Made by a program: the position numbers and the translations under genes. Below are positions 12,202-24,770 of a stretch of 64,000 nt of DNA, piece after piece (the stretch's first letter is position 1; each line of letters starts with the position of its first letter). The stretch lies in contig NC_037272.1 in assembly GCF_000002425.4 (NCBI RefSeq), positions 1,252,982 through 1,316,981 on the forward strand, given 5' to 3'. Under the pieces are notes generated by a model. It saw only the letters and a program-made list of their open reading frames with translations. It was not told the DNA's origin and did not search any database. The stretch is from Physcomitrium patens (taxonomy: Eukaryota > Streptophyta > Bryopsida > Funariales > Funariaceae).

Positions 12202-13711
12202 AGTACCCGTCTTCCGACGCCCACTGTTCAACAGTATAATTAACCTTCTTCATTTTGAGACCAACTTTCACCATTCTCATATTCTATCTGATGCTTTTCT
12301 ATCTGATGCTTTGAGTGATGGAAAAATTGAATTGAGACCCACGCCGGCGAGCCGGGCATGGGAGGCCTATATCTCATGTGTAAAACCCGAAGGTTTTTCT
12401 CGTCCTTGTCGAGGGAGATGCTAACCTTCTCTTGGCTAAACGATCACTAAGAATCTGACTTGTGTTCTTATAAATGTTATATAAAGTTTTCAGGCAATCA
12501 ACATGGGGCAATACGATGGACCGGTGAAGGGGAGAAAAAGGCCATGTCAACGATGGTACTCACTAACTAAAACCAGTGAGGTCCCGACTCTTCTGACGTC
12601 TAAAAACACGATTTAAGAGAGGGGAGTAAGGAAAAAAAGCAAAGAACTAATAATTTTGTGATTATAATAAAGATGATAAATAAATAAATAAAATACAGGA
12701 GGGAAAGGAAAGAAATGTAACCCATAAACAAGAAGCTGATATTAAACAAGGCACACCGGAACCGGGAGGTTAGCTCAGCATCCGCAGAATAAGATTTTCA
12801 TTCATTCTAGAAGCATGATTTCAGCCTCTTGTATTCCACCATACAAATTGTGGGCCTAAAAAGTTTAAGATTGTTACTTTCTTTCCCAATTTCTACAGTA
12901 AGTTACCAAATTGCAAAATAGTATTCTAGAAGGTGCACTGAGCTTCAATCGTAGTTTGGAACATATACATACATTCATTGATCTCGATGTTGCCCAATAT
13001 TTTAGTAGGAACAGCTTCCATCTACCCAACTGGAGTTTAACCTCTATTAAGGGTCTTTTCGGTTTGCTTCATCTGACTGTCAAGGTCTCCACTGAAGAGG
13101 TAAGCTACTTTAAGGGTTTGCAACTAGAAATGTTCAAATTATATCGTGATAACTATTGCAAGGACTTGCTTAACTTTCATATGCGACTGTTCAAATCCGC
13201 AAGTCATCAATAATGAAAAATGCTAGCTCTTGAACAAAGAATCGACCCAGTTTGGGTGGGTTAGGCCTAAAGGGGTTCAGATCAAAAACACACCTAATGA
13301 TTTGACGATACCAGTGACTTGCTAGCCACTTTTCAGTAGAAAAACTGAGAATTTGTATTAGCACTAAACCCGGTTAGCACGCTAGGGCTCTAAAATTTGA
13401 GAACATAGACAACATGAAATCATACATACCTGCTGGCTCACTTTTATCTTTGAATTGAAAAATTCCATGAGATGTGCATATGAAATAGGGGAGAGGACAT
13501 GTAAATAGATTACAGGTGCAACAGGGCTATTTCTAAAAACTAGATCTTCACTCTACTCTACCGCCGTATGAAAGTTCATTGTTACAAACAATGTAAGGAT
13601 CCAGCTCCTTAGCTTCCGCTCCATTATAGAAGAGTTAAACTACGATCGGTAAGAGACACAGCAGTTGGCATGAAACCAAATTCAAACGGCCTTTATCTCA
13701 AATAAGTAGTC
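12202..13711. other. Intergenic region, nothing identified
   Basis: Ordinary to moderately AT-rich sequence between the MFS relic and the 3' end of the UBX gene. A + strand frame at about 12911-13213 gives about 100 residues with no recognisable family. The 3' UTR of the UBX gene should occupy the right end. Confidence 0.4.
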
Positions 13712-14821
13712 TCAGTCTTCTTTTGCCTCATCGTTTCCACCAAACTGTGTGGAGTTTCCATTCCAATACGTGTTTTTACCCTGCGAAGGATCCTCGTCAT
13801 TTCCCCTAAGAGTATGAACATTTGAACTACCCCCTCTTCTTTGACTCAACCTTCCAGCTTGCGCAGAATTCTCCTGAACTGGTGGTTCTGGTCGACTTGA
13901 GTTTACAATTGTAGGATGAGAGCTCTCCCGTAGAGCTCTGGTCGTACCTGGATTCGATTCTGAAATTTCGTCAAAATAACAATAAATAAAAATAAGAATA
14001 GCGCAGTAAATGCTCTCGATCTGCATATTACAAACTCACTTTCTAATCTCTGAAATTACAGCTTAGGCTCAGAAGAATTCGTAAGGGCGAAAAGACTGGA
14101 AAGAAGGGTGGTGGCAAAATCATACTACGATAAATGTCATTGAATCCACTCAGACTAACATGTAATGAAAGATATTCAAATAAGTAATCTCAAATAGGCC
14201 CGAGAAGTTTACCGCTAGGAGGTGCAGATGAGGAGCTCTTGTGATCTTGGGGTGAATTAGACCTACCATATACATATGGACTCAGAAAAGATAAAAACCT
14301 TCCAACATAAGATCCGCCACCTTCATTTGCTTCACTTTGAGCAGAGCTATGGGAATCGTTATTTTGCAAAGTCCTAGAATGATATGAGTTATCCGATGGA
14401 GTGCCATTGCCTACAAGTAATAATGCTGACCGTGGACCAATATCCAATTTAGATAATGCCTTATCCATGTCTGCACAAAACAAGAGTGCTTCAGAGTAGA
14501 AAATTATCTAAAACTCTAGAGGAACAAGAAACATGACTAGAACTCTTTAACTAAGCAAATAAAGTCTTGCCGCACGTAAAAGATAGCTTCCTTTTCTCCT
14601 TATCATGCATGTTATAAAAATAATATAGCTTGTGGAAACATTAAGCTGAACCAAAAAATTAAATCAGAAGCAGAAAACAATATCCATTGAGAAGGTTGTT
14701 ATCACCACACTAATCATCAACTCTATTCTGTGAAATCCTAGCCTTCCTGAGTTTGCTGGATTTCAATCCTATCATCCAAAAGTTCAGATCTCCAACTATT
14801 CTATTTCACATAGAAGAAAGG

Positions 14822-14855
<34 letters not shown>

Positions 14856-16965
14856 GTTGCAAGAGGAAGTGGATGCCAATTAGTTACCTTCCTCAGTAAA
14901 TATTTTTCGAGGGAATGGAACAGCCAACCGATAATCCATATTACCGTCAGTTCGCTGAAGGTCAATGAAATTTTTTACATCCCTCAACAGCTGGTAAGAC
15001 TCGAACGTCCCTTGTATTGTCTCACCATTTGTGAGTTTAACCTGTAGAGGAAACGGACCAGTCCTGACGCGCGGCACTGAGACCAGCTTTTCCACTGATT
15101 GTTCCCGACGCATGCTGGTATTTTTCCCATTTCCGTTCCCGCTCCCCTGCTTAACAACTGTTCTAGCCTCGGCAGCCTTTAAAACTTGCGAATCATTTTT
15201 AGCGGCACTAGATTTTGAGGCTAATGTGTTGGTTTCCGTAGAGGTACTACCACCAGAACCCCGTTCATCACGAGATTCGACCCTCGAGGGACCAGCCTCT
15301 TGAATTGGGTGCGCCACAGGATTGACAGGACTACTAGTGACAACGGTTCGTTCTTTGCGACTTGCAACATCCACCCCCATTGATGACCCCTCGTTTTGAC
15401 CAGTAGGCATTACTTCTCGCTCGGGAGCAACGGAATTCGCCACTGTGCTGGAGTTTGATTGTACTGGAGTACCTTCGTCTGTGCAGTTGCCTGCATGTTC
15501 CACCGTGTTTAGATTGACATACTTGCCATTAAACTGCAATTGTAATTTAAGAATCCGTATCATTTACATGCAATTTACAGTCCCGCAACAGTAATGACAC
15601 AGTAGTAATTAATGGAAATTAGCAAGGTTGATAAGTGCAACACATAAAATCAACAATACAGACCCCACTGTCAAACTTCTAGCAGATATTGTTCAGTGGC
15701 ACCACCTGCAGATTGAGACTCAGGAGCTGAAGAAGCGGTGCCACTCGCTGTCATGTTTGCTGAAGAAAGAAGGGCAACCATGGCGCTTGCTGCACGCGCT
15801 TGCTGCAGCTGATGGAGAACAAGACTTGCTTTTAAAATATAGTCAATACAATGATTTTCCATTTATCGATCAACCGTGTTGAAGTGAATGGAAAATGCGC
15901 TTACGGTTCGAAGTCAAACCTGAGTTTTTGCAGTGGCCACGGCCTGCCGCAGAGCTGTCAAGAGTTCCTCTGTTCCTTGGTAGCCCTCTATATCACAACA
16001 GAGCAGGATTATACATCAGCCGTGCCCTGTAGCAGAGATGTTGCTCAACTAAGATGATAAATGAGAGACATGCATTCAAGGGTTATACCGAAATCGAAAT
16101 AATAACAGCAAGGTGCTAAACTCCAGGTTGAGGAACTGAAGTTCTCGGAAACAAAGGCTTACCCAACTGACACAGTAGCGAGCCTTTATATCCGAGGAAT
16201 GTAATTGTTGGAACACGACTTAGGGGGACTTACGTAGTTCTTATTAAGGAAAAGACTATTGACATGGATCTACTAACTATCACGAATGCTAAACTCCTGT
16301 TGCAAGACCACAGTAATCCGTTGGATGCAAAATACATGGTCTCTGAACCAAAATTGGCTTCAAATAAGCAGACTAACTTTTAATGAAAAGGATACAAATA
16401 GCTTGAAAATAAGCAGCATCAATGGTTCCTTCCTGTAATCGAAGGATCAGACTGTGCTGCTTCACCTCATCCAACACCTGTGCCGAGTCTCACATCCAGC
16501 AAGCTCAGATTCCTCCGATCAAAACCATCAAAACGAATTCATCACGGATAAACGCCCATGCAAAACAGAGAACTTCTTTACCCTATACCCTGACATCCAG
16601 TAATTGCCTCTGACAATTATCATAAAAATAAAAATAAAAGCCCAAGAACCCACCGCTGAATCGTGAAATGTCGTCAACTCCATGGAAACCGACTCCTCAT
16701 CATCACCTGTCGAGAATGAGAAAAAGCTCGCGCCACAACGTCAGAATTCCCACTCCTCCATACCCCGCATCGAAACACTCAATTCACAACACACCCACAA
16801 TCTCCAAACCCTACCTGCTACGAAGACAATAAGAACCAAATCATCCTGCTGAGCCCGAGCAATCGCCTCCGAAGTGGAACCCTTGAAAAAAATTCCGGAC
16901 GGGACGTTCACATCCCCATCCGAAGTATGATCGAAGGCTCCTCCATCTCCCCGCGCAGCCTCCAT
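13712..16965 (-). CDS. PUX11: UBX-domain protein, PUX11-like (CDC48/p97 cofactor)
   Basis: Nine coding exons on the minus strand keep phase: 16965-16815, 16706-16654, 16477-16396, 16228-16163, 15987-15920, 15808-15677, 15533-14888, 14470-14213 and 13959-13712, giving 567 aa. Residues ~12-140 form a UAS/thioredoxin-like fold beginning FFKGSTSEAIARAQQ, with a VPTITFLG strand and no CxxC. An Ala/Ser-rich stretch and a long disordered linker follow. The UBX domain lies at ~338-420 (GPFPLQVKLTNGE...) and keeps the FPR loop used to bind the CDC48/p97 N domain. The C-terminus ends with NVHTLRGNDED and YWNGNSTQFGG, matching the tail I recall for Arabidopsis PUX11. The expected role is recruiting CDC48 to ubiquitin- or membrane-linked substrates. 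The exon 5 and exon 6 donors are both the weak GTTTGA. The orthology is firm; each splice site is by phase and homology. Confidence 0.92.
14822..14854. repeat. Poly-A/T tract inside a UBX-gene intron
   Basis: Thirty-three consecutive A on the + strand, which is a T run in the intron after coding exon 7, close to its donor. There is no gene-sized insertion beside it to identify it as a retrotransposon tail. Confidence 0.9.
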
Positions 16966-17345
16966 AATCCAGAAATGGGTTCCGAGAAGACTCTAACCAG
17001 GTAAGAAAAAGCGCACGATTTGAACCAAATGGGAAAGACACGAGCGAGAGATTGGGGATCAAAACAGGGATTCAACACTTAGTGACTCGAACGAGCCTGC
17101 GATGAAGCTCGAAAGCACACTCTAGTAAAATTTTTTTAAAAAAACGACAAAATATCCCCTGCAACTCACAACACACACCCACAGAAGCAAGACCCACGAC
17201 AGATAATTCGAGATACCCTCTGAGAACCGCATATGATACCCAGTTACACTGGATCGAAAACAGGTACCGATCCATCTTACACGAGTGTGACACCCGCCAT
17301 GGTACCGCTGCCCCCTCCTTAACCCCAACTTTAATCCCTTTCATA
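16966..17345 (-). promoter_or_regulatory. Upstream region of the UBX gene
   Basis: Gene-like composition continues about 380 bases upstream of the start codon and then drops sharply to AT-rich desert. The promoter and 5' UTR should lie here. Minus-strand frames in this stretch lack homology and are read as chance. Confidence 0.4.
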
Positions 17346-18308
17346 AATCCTCACACTGGCATGTACCATGTACATTGTATGCAATATTGTTGTAAAGTAT
17401 TTTTATATTTTAGAATCGACGTGATTTTGTGTTCGAATAGTTTTAAGTTGCTTGAAGTTCGAATGTAAATATGTAACAGAAAAAAAATGTGTATGTATTT
17501 AAATCGGCCATTTAATTTGTGTGATTTTGATTTTATGAATTTGATGGAACAGAATTTGTAGGTAGTTCTTTTGTTTGTAATTTATCTAAGTTTGTCTAGT
17601 CAAACTCAAAATATCATCCCATGTGAAATTGCAATGTAGAAGATATTAATTCCTGTTTTTTTATAATAAAAAAATTAATTAATTTTTTAATATTACTGGT
17701 TTGAACTTGGTACTTTGATGCAATCCGGAACTTTACTATTGGTTTTGATTTCTTTAAACATTTTTTTTTTTTTGTATTTTTTTGTATTATTAATTGCACT
17801 TTTAAATGAAGGAATGCAATATGGATATGGTATATTTTTTAATAGCATCAAAATCACTTTCAGAATTCCTGTTGCTCAAAATGTTTGTATTAGTAATAAT
17901 TGGAAAAATACAAAAAATCGTGTAAAATTAAACTTAACATATATCACAGGTACACTTAAAATACATACATTTTTTTCGAGTAATAAAACTCATGAAAGGC
18001 AACTTAGCACTTGTTATTGGTACAACTCTATAATATTACAAGTTGGCTACCTCTACTGCAATTAATTGCATCTGAAGGAAGTACGTTGTCATGTAAATGT
18101 GTGTATACATCATGAATTTTTTGGTAATTTCATATTAGCTTTTTAATCATGTAATTTAATTGGATTGATTCAAGTTTGATTGGTATTTAATAATTATTCA
18201 GCTTATTTACATCTAGTCAAACAACACATATTAGAAGGCAATTTATATTGTTAAACTGAATATTGTAAAATTTTATTGGTTCTAAAATAATTATGTAAAA
18301 AGCATATA

Positions 18309-18352
<44 letters not shown>

Positions 18353-19608
18353 GATTCAATTTACAATCATCTACTTGGGTAGAACTAATATAAGATAATT
18401 AACATAAATAAGTATTACATGACTGGAGTTCTTAATCACAAAGATGTAGAGGAAATATTTTATAATCCTTAATAATTAATGCATGCTAAATAACAATAAG
18501 ACTCACATGCTTTTACATTAAAAACATATGCTAAAGTTATCTTGCTCTTCACACACTACAGTCTTGTTTCCTAATACATAATCTAAAATTGCATTATATA
18601 TTAGAAGGAATGTTAAATCATAATTTCCAACATTACTTTCTTGTCTACTGTATGTCATGTCTACCATAATCTTCTAAGTTTCTACACTCATTACATTTTT
18701 AAAATATATAGGTTGGTCTTTGCCTTCTATTTTCATTGATTTTTATGTCCATGCCTATTTGCTTTATTGTCTTCATCAAATCATAGTCCACCTATATCTT
18801 TGTTGACTTATCTTATTAAATTTTATCCACTAATGTCCAAGCCATGTCTTTGCCAACAAGTCTGATAATCTTATGTACAATTGTGTTTTTGTCCATGTCT
18901 TCACTTTTGATTTTTAATAATAATAATAACAATAAATACTTAACCATGAAATTATGTTTTTTTATTTTAATATTCATTTGTATTTTATTCATTTTTAATA
19001 CAAAAAATACTGCAATTAAAAAGATTAAAAGCACATTGGAAAATTGAATATTTTGAATTTATCTGTAATTTTAACAATTTTTTAAGTCACATTATTTTGG
19101 AATTTTATTACACATAGAATAGGGATTGAAGCTTATGTTTTTTGTACCCTTCTCAGATTCATGTGGTAGCAAATTACTATCAACATTTTAGCAATAGTTA
19201 AACACAAAATCTTCTGCAGTCTTCAACTTAAACACTTTCAAACAGTGTTTTATTGTTGCAAAAGACATTCATGATCTTTATGTATTAAAATCAAAATTCT
19301 AATCTATTTTTCAATATTTTCATGATTTAAGAATATATCATGACACCTTAATATTTCTAATCACCATTTTTAATGTTAAAAATCATGATGTTAGTGTATT
19401 ATTATGTTTTCTACATAACCAATATTCAATTTAAAATGTTTCATGTTTCATGTCCTATACGATAATTGAAGAAATTGACGATTGAAGTATATCATTCCAC
19501 ACAATATCATAACAATGATCATCTTTTATTTAAAAAAAAAACATACAAATGGCAAAATCACCTTGAACAACTATATAATTCCTTCTAAACTATCACATTG
19601 TCAGCAAC
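17346..19608. other. AT-rich desert, no gene seen
   Basis: Strongly AT-rich with T runs and a (TA)n tract. Open frames are Phe/Ile/Asn/Lys-rich artefacts of composition. No transposon domain was readable. Confidence 0.5.
18304..18346. repeat. (TA)n microsatellite
   Basis: Nearly pure TA repeat with a few TATG interruptions. Confidence 0.85.
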
Positions 19609-20540
19609 TTAATTAAGCACAAAATGGACGCTCCAGCAGATGCTCCTCAGCAATTTTCCTTTCATCTTCAATTTCCGGAAGGTGGCATGTAAGTTCAGAA
19701 CAAAGAAGCCTCGGATATGACGCCAGATGCGATTTTCCAACGGACCCAAGTGGATAAAACTTTTAAACTGTTCGGCTTTGAAGTTGCCGAGGTAGTCGGT
19801 AGCAGTAAAGCTCAAGCAAGTATCCCTCACAGACCAGAAGTGAGAGTTTGTGGACCAGTTGGGGCGTGTTTTGGAAAGGTGATCCACACACAACTGCTTT
19901 AACATTGGAGACAGAGGGGAAACATAGACATGAAACGGCGTGAAAGTTTCATCTCTGGAATATATACTTCGTTCACATACCACCGGTTTTGAGTCCAGTG
20001 CTGTGGCCTTTTCAGTTCCTTTTGTTTTTTTTCTTAACTACTCTTCGGGAACCTGACACTTATTACCGCGACTACTTTATGAGCTTCGAAGTGTGGGTGT
20101 AGTTCAACAGGGCTAGTTTCAGGTGTCGGCCAGCCTTCAATCTCATGTGATCGAAATGTAACACCTGGTGGCAAAACAAAAAGATGACATTCGCTTCTGA
20201 GAGACTGAAAGGATTGAGCTTAAGGAGCTTGATAACTACCTCTAACGTTCTGCCAATACTATCCCACCGTCATTGGCACACTAATACCGATGGTTTATTC
20301 CACTCCCGAAGTATATGAAAGAGAGGAAGTACTGAATATCACGAGTCTAACAGTCTCCAGTGATGGCTACAGAAAATTCATATGAGCTCCAAATGCAGAT
20401 CATCTACTATGACCTAAGCCTCACTTCCTAAACATACTATTTAGAATCGCGACAGTGAGCTTTTCGGAGGCTGCACCTCAGAAAGTTTAGTATGGATTCC
20501 ACCAGTACTGACCGGCGACTCGATTAGAACCGCGTACCTT
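19609..20540. other. 3' flank of the secreted-protein gene
   Basis: Composition is gene-like up to about 19.6 kb, then AT desert. A minus-strand frame at 19609-19983 would encode about 120 residues but shows no recognisable domain. It could be 3' UTR of the gene at 20541 or an orphan frame; I do not call it. Confidence 0.35.
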
Positions 20541-20888
20541 CTAGAAAGAGTTGGCGACCAATCTCGCTTCCACCAAGTCCAAGGTCTTGTAAATCTTGCC
20601 GTCTCCGAAGTCTACGGTGTTGAATTGGTTGTCCACCACGAAGAGCTGGCGACGGTTTTTTATCACGATATGACTAACCTTGGCCGCGAATTCGACCGTA
20701 ATGGTAGCAGTTTGCCTTTTGACAAGGCGAAGGGTGAGAATCTCCATCCTCTTCAAAACCTTCCCGTTCACCTTCATGTCGACTGAGGAGACGTTCTGGA
20801 TAGTGGAATCCGCGGCTACTTGCAAGCACATAGAGGAGAGAAGCATGGTGAGGAGCAGGAGGGAGAGAGCTCGTGGAGAGGCAGCCAT
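20541..20888 (-). CDS. Small secreted protein of unknown family
   Basis: A single-exon frame of 115 aa on the minus strand, starting at the ATG at 20888. The frame stays open upstream, but the TATA-like box about 120 bases upstream would put transcription start downstream of those codons. Residues 1-26 form a clear signal peptide: a leucine-rich core (ALSLLLLTMLLSS) ending in a VAA-type cleavage site. The mature ~89 residues have no cysteine, one N-glycosylation sequon (N32), alternating hydrophobic strands (TATITVEF, SHIVIKN, QLFVVD) and a basic middle. This suggests a small beta-rich extracellular or cell-wall protein. I do not recognise a family and give no function. Confidence 0.6.
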   Translation of the reverse strand: MAASPRALSLLLLTMLLSSMCLQVAADSTIQNVSSVDMKVNGKVLKRMEILTLRLVKRQTATITVEFAAKVSHIVIKNRRQLFVVDNQFNTVDFGDGKIYKTLDLVEARLVANSF

Positions 20889-21005
20889 TGTGGTGAGGGA
20901 ATAGGAACAAGGCAAATGATGGACACTGGGAGCAACAGGTTCTATACGTGGAAAAACGAAGACGATAAGTAGAGAGATATCTGAACAAAAACAAGTCGGA
21001 TCTAC

Positions 21006-21013
21006 TATATAAG
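21006..21013 (-). promoter_or_regulatory. TATA-like box of the small secreted protein
   Basis: The minus strand reads CTTATATA here, about 120 bases upstream of the ATG at 20888, a normal distance for a plant promoter with a short 5' UTR. It supports the shorter start choice. Confidence 0.5.
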
Positions 21014-21089
21014 GTTTAGGAAATGAGACTGATCTCTTTACCGAACGAAAAGGAACCGAGTCAGCCGAGACGACATGTCTACGGTGCAA

Positions 21090-21600
21090 GAAAGTCCACT
21101 CAGTTGCAAAAACAGCTGTACACCAGCATCATCGTAACTCTAGAATTGGAAAACGCCTGGAAACCATCACAGCACAAGGCAGGAAAGTCTTGGCTCTATA
21201 ACGAAATTCTCGGAGCTGCCCTGGCCGATCTAAGTCACCTGCATTCGCTTTGCACCATCGTGGAGATAGGAAACCCACAAGAGAGTTAGTTGTATAATTT
21301 TGGGTTAGCAAGTCCACGTAGGAAGAAGCCAACTACCCTCACACATGGACCTGCCCCTAGATCTGGACCCACTACTCATCCAATGCGAAAAGGACTTTGT
21401 TCAGCTCCGCAGCGGAGGTGCACTGCCCCCATCCTTAAATCTGCCTGCCGGTTTATTCTCCTGCCATTCACAGTCTGGATCTCTTTGTTTTTGTGCCTGC
21501 GTCTCTTCGATTCTGTGCTCGGGTCAGTGCAATGCAGCTCTTGTGGGAGGGTTGCCCCCAGTCACTCATCTATGAAATGATTTCCAAATCTTAGTATCAA
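21090..21600. other. Upstream flank of the secreted-protein gene
   Basis: Gene-like composition without a recognisable product. Overlapping + strand frames at 21290-21580 look like chance frames. Probably promoter sequence. Confidence 0.3.
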
Positions 21601-24600
21601 CTTCTTAAGTAAATGGAATGGAACTTGGATGACAAAAAAATATATTTGAATAAAAATAAAAATAAAAACTTAATTAGGTGGAACTACACTCACTGAAATC
21701 ATAATCCACTGTCTTCTACATCCGTAGTATCAACAAAGTAAGTCCCTTTGTACATCAAAATCTGCACCTCTGTTTGCCCACAACCATGGGTGTGTTCAGA
21801 CATGGGGAGCTTGTGTCCATGTATTTCTATTGATCCAAGGTTTTTTTATCCTATGTTAAGTCATTTTCACAATTTGTTTTCCTTATTCAACTAATCTTGT
21901 CCAAGTTAGTTTCCACACTTTGGTGTTGTTCCATAGGTCCTTCTCAAAGACTTTTGCATTGTATAATTTCAATATTTTTGTAGTCTACAAGACTCCAAAT
22001 TTTGTAGTTGGAAATCATTTCATAGATGAGTGACATTCTTGGTCCCATATTCTTTTGGCTTAATTATATTTTTTTAAAGCTTGGTATGATTATTTTAGAG
22101 ATATATTAAATATCAAGTGGACAATAAAAGGAGATATAGAATTGAATATAGGACCTTCTTGCATTTATTGCTAGATCCTTATATTATCTTTGTCAAAAGT
22201 ATAGCTTCTTTCTTTACATCTAATTTATTCTATGTGCCTTTTTAGTAAAATTTGTAGTTTGGCTTTAGAAATTTAAACTATAATAATAATAATTATTATT
22301 CTTATTTTAGATAATATTCTAATATTCTTTTTCAAAGATAGTAGTTTCTTCTTTATTTTAATTATATAGCATATTAAATCTTTTTTTTGTTTCTAAAATT
22401 CAAGATTAAAAAGTTCAAATTGATATTTTCAATAGACACTATAAACAACTTATTGGTTTTTGGATTTTTCTTAATGTCTTTAAATTTTGAAAAAATTATT
22501 ATTATTCTTATAAATTATACAAGGTTGAATATTTATTAGAAACTTTTTTTATTTAGTGAAAAAAATGTTTATATTAATTTAAATAAATAGAAGTATATAG
22601 AAGTAAGTAGAAGTAAATAGACACATGTTGAAAAAATATTATTTTCTTAAAAGAGCTTTGAAGAAGTTTTCTAAACACATATTAGATATTTGGACTTTGA
22701 TAGATATGTCATGTGGCTATTAAAAAACATTTTATAAGTTTTTTTCTTTTAAAAAATTATGTTAGAAGCAATCTACAACTTGAGGCTTAGGCAATTAAAA
22801 TTAATTATGAGATTCACAATAAGAATTTTTTACTATTTTAGATTTATTCTAAAAATAGAAATACTATCTAAAAGGTGCTTTTTATTCAATCACAATTCAT
22901 GTCATTTATAAGAATCTTAAATATTTCATGTCTACATGTATATTACATTGTTGTTAAGCTCATCATCTTGTTGTAACATAATTATTAAGTAAAAGAGAAA
23001 AAAATACCTATAGTATAGAAAGGCTTAATTAAAGACTTAGTAAAAAATAAATTATAGATAAAAGATAGAAAAAAGTAGAAGAAATAGTATTTACATTGTT
23101 CTTTTGTTAAAAGATCTTTTACTTATTTTTAATGTCATAAATAGGATAATGCAAGGTAAAATAGCAAAAGTTACTAAAAAAAATCCTTAGATTACTATTC
23201 ACAAAGGATCAGTTGGGAATTAGGATTAAAACCAAAATCCAAGCCACATTATTGCATACCTATGGCAAAGACAAGTTTTATTTTATTTTGTTATGTTTTG
23301 TTTTGTTTTGTTTTAATCAAAGAACAAAGATTAGAGAAGAAACTTCAAATAAACTTTGTATGCATTGGTTTTAAGAAATTTGAATTGTAATAACCTTTTT
23401 AGAGCTATGTCAAGTTAAAGTTGGATTTAAATGACTATTTTTTAAAGAAATGAAGTAGAGTTTATATTTTGATAAAATTTATGAGATTTATTGCAAATTC
23501 ATAAACAAAAAATTATATATTTGTACAAGTTTTTGTATTGATTTTAAGATTTAAATTTTAGTTCAATTAGTTGGTTAGATCTAAAATTATCAGCATTTAA
23601 GCAAATTAGGGTATTAGAAATTGATAATTTGAAGGTCAATTCTTTAAAATATTTCTCACTTCCTTTTAATAGATTTCCAATACACTCTTCCTATTAGCAG
23701 ACTGCCAATACTACTTGTTTCTTATTCATTGTGCTTCTTAGTTTACACTACTAATTACAAGATTATCTTTATTGAAGTAGTCTTGTAATTTGAATTAGAG
23801 GGTGAATATTATCCTCACAAAGATGTACTTAGGATATTTTGGAACTTGTTTGGATTGTTTAAGATTGTTGAGCCAAGTATTGCTAAACACATTATGTGTT
23901 GTTTTTTCTAATCATAAATCTAACTTCACAGTAAGTTAAAATCTTTCTAAAATCAGATGTTTAGTGCATTCTTAGACTAAATATCACATCATAAGACATT
24001 ATTCAACGATGTCCTTTTCACAATTTGTATTTAATATTACATTTTTTTTACAAAAAAAAGTAGGCTTATTAGATGCCTTATTAAAATATTCTTATCTTTT
24101 ACAAAAATATAAAAATATAAAAATAAAAGTGTGATTAAAAATATACATATTAAAACCAAAGCAAATACATCTTTGAGCCATTAAATCAAAAATTATAGTT
24201 GATGCTTCTATTTTTTAAAAATTGTTCAAATATATTAGGAGATTTTTTTTCTAATGTTAAAAATTATCTTTATAATAATTCTAGAAATTTTGATATAAAG
24301 AGAAAAAAATAATATAAAAAAATATTTATAGATTCAAAAAGATGAAGTATAATTATATGTACTACAAGAAAAACATGAATTTTCAATAGTACAACACAAT
24401 TAAGAATTTATCTTAATAAAAAAGCTAAGCTAAAATTAGAAAAGAAATCAAAATATTTTTTCAATCGTGTGATATGTATTCTAAATTAAAGACTCAACAT
24501 CTTTTATCTTTTAGACTTATTTAATCACAATCTATTCCAAAGAAACCACAGTCAATTGTGTTAATGGACTTTATTACATAAAATATTTACATCAAAAAAT

Positions 24601-24770
24601 AATAATAAATTATAATAAGAAACCAATTAAAACCATCTAAAGAATCAACTACCATTTTTTCCAAATTTCAACTTTGTGTATGAAGTACTAAAATGTACTT
24701 TATGTGCACTTCAAATTGGATTAAATGACAAACACCCATCTGCGAGCATGAATGCCACAATAGGAATGAT
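21601..24770. other. AT-rich desert, no gene seen
   Basis: Three kilobases of A+T-rich sequence dense in T and A runs. No open frame of note exists on either strand and no transposon domain could be read. Confidence 0.55.

Noticed and set aside
12760-12800. A second tRNA A-box-like motif (GTTAGCTCAG)
   Set aside because: No complementary acceptor or T-arm sequence at the proper distance.
19609-19983. 124-codon minus-strand frame downstream of the secreted-protein gene
   Set aside because: No domain, no signal peptide and no clear link to a neighbour; kept only as flank.
20889-21089. N-terminal extension of the secreted protein to 182 residues
   Set aside because: It would bury the signal peptide inside the protein and starts close to the TATA-like box, so it lies in promoter and 5' UTR.
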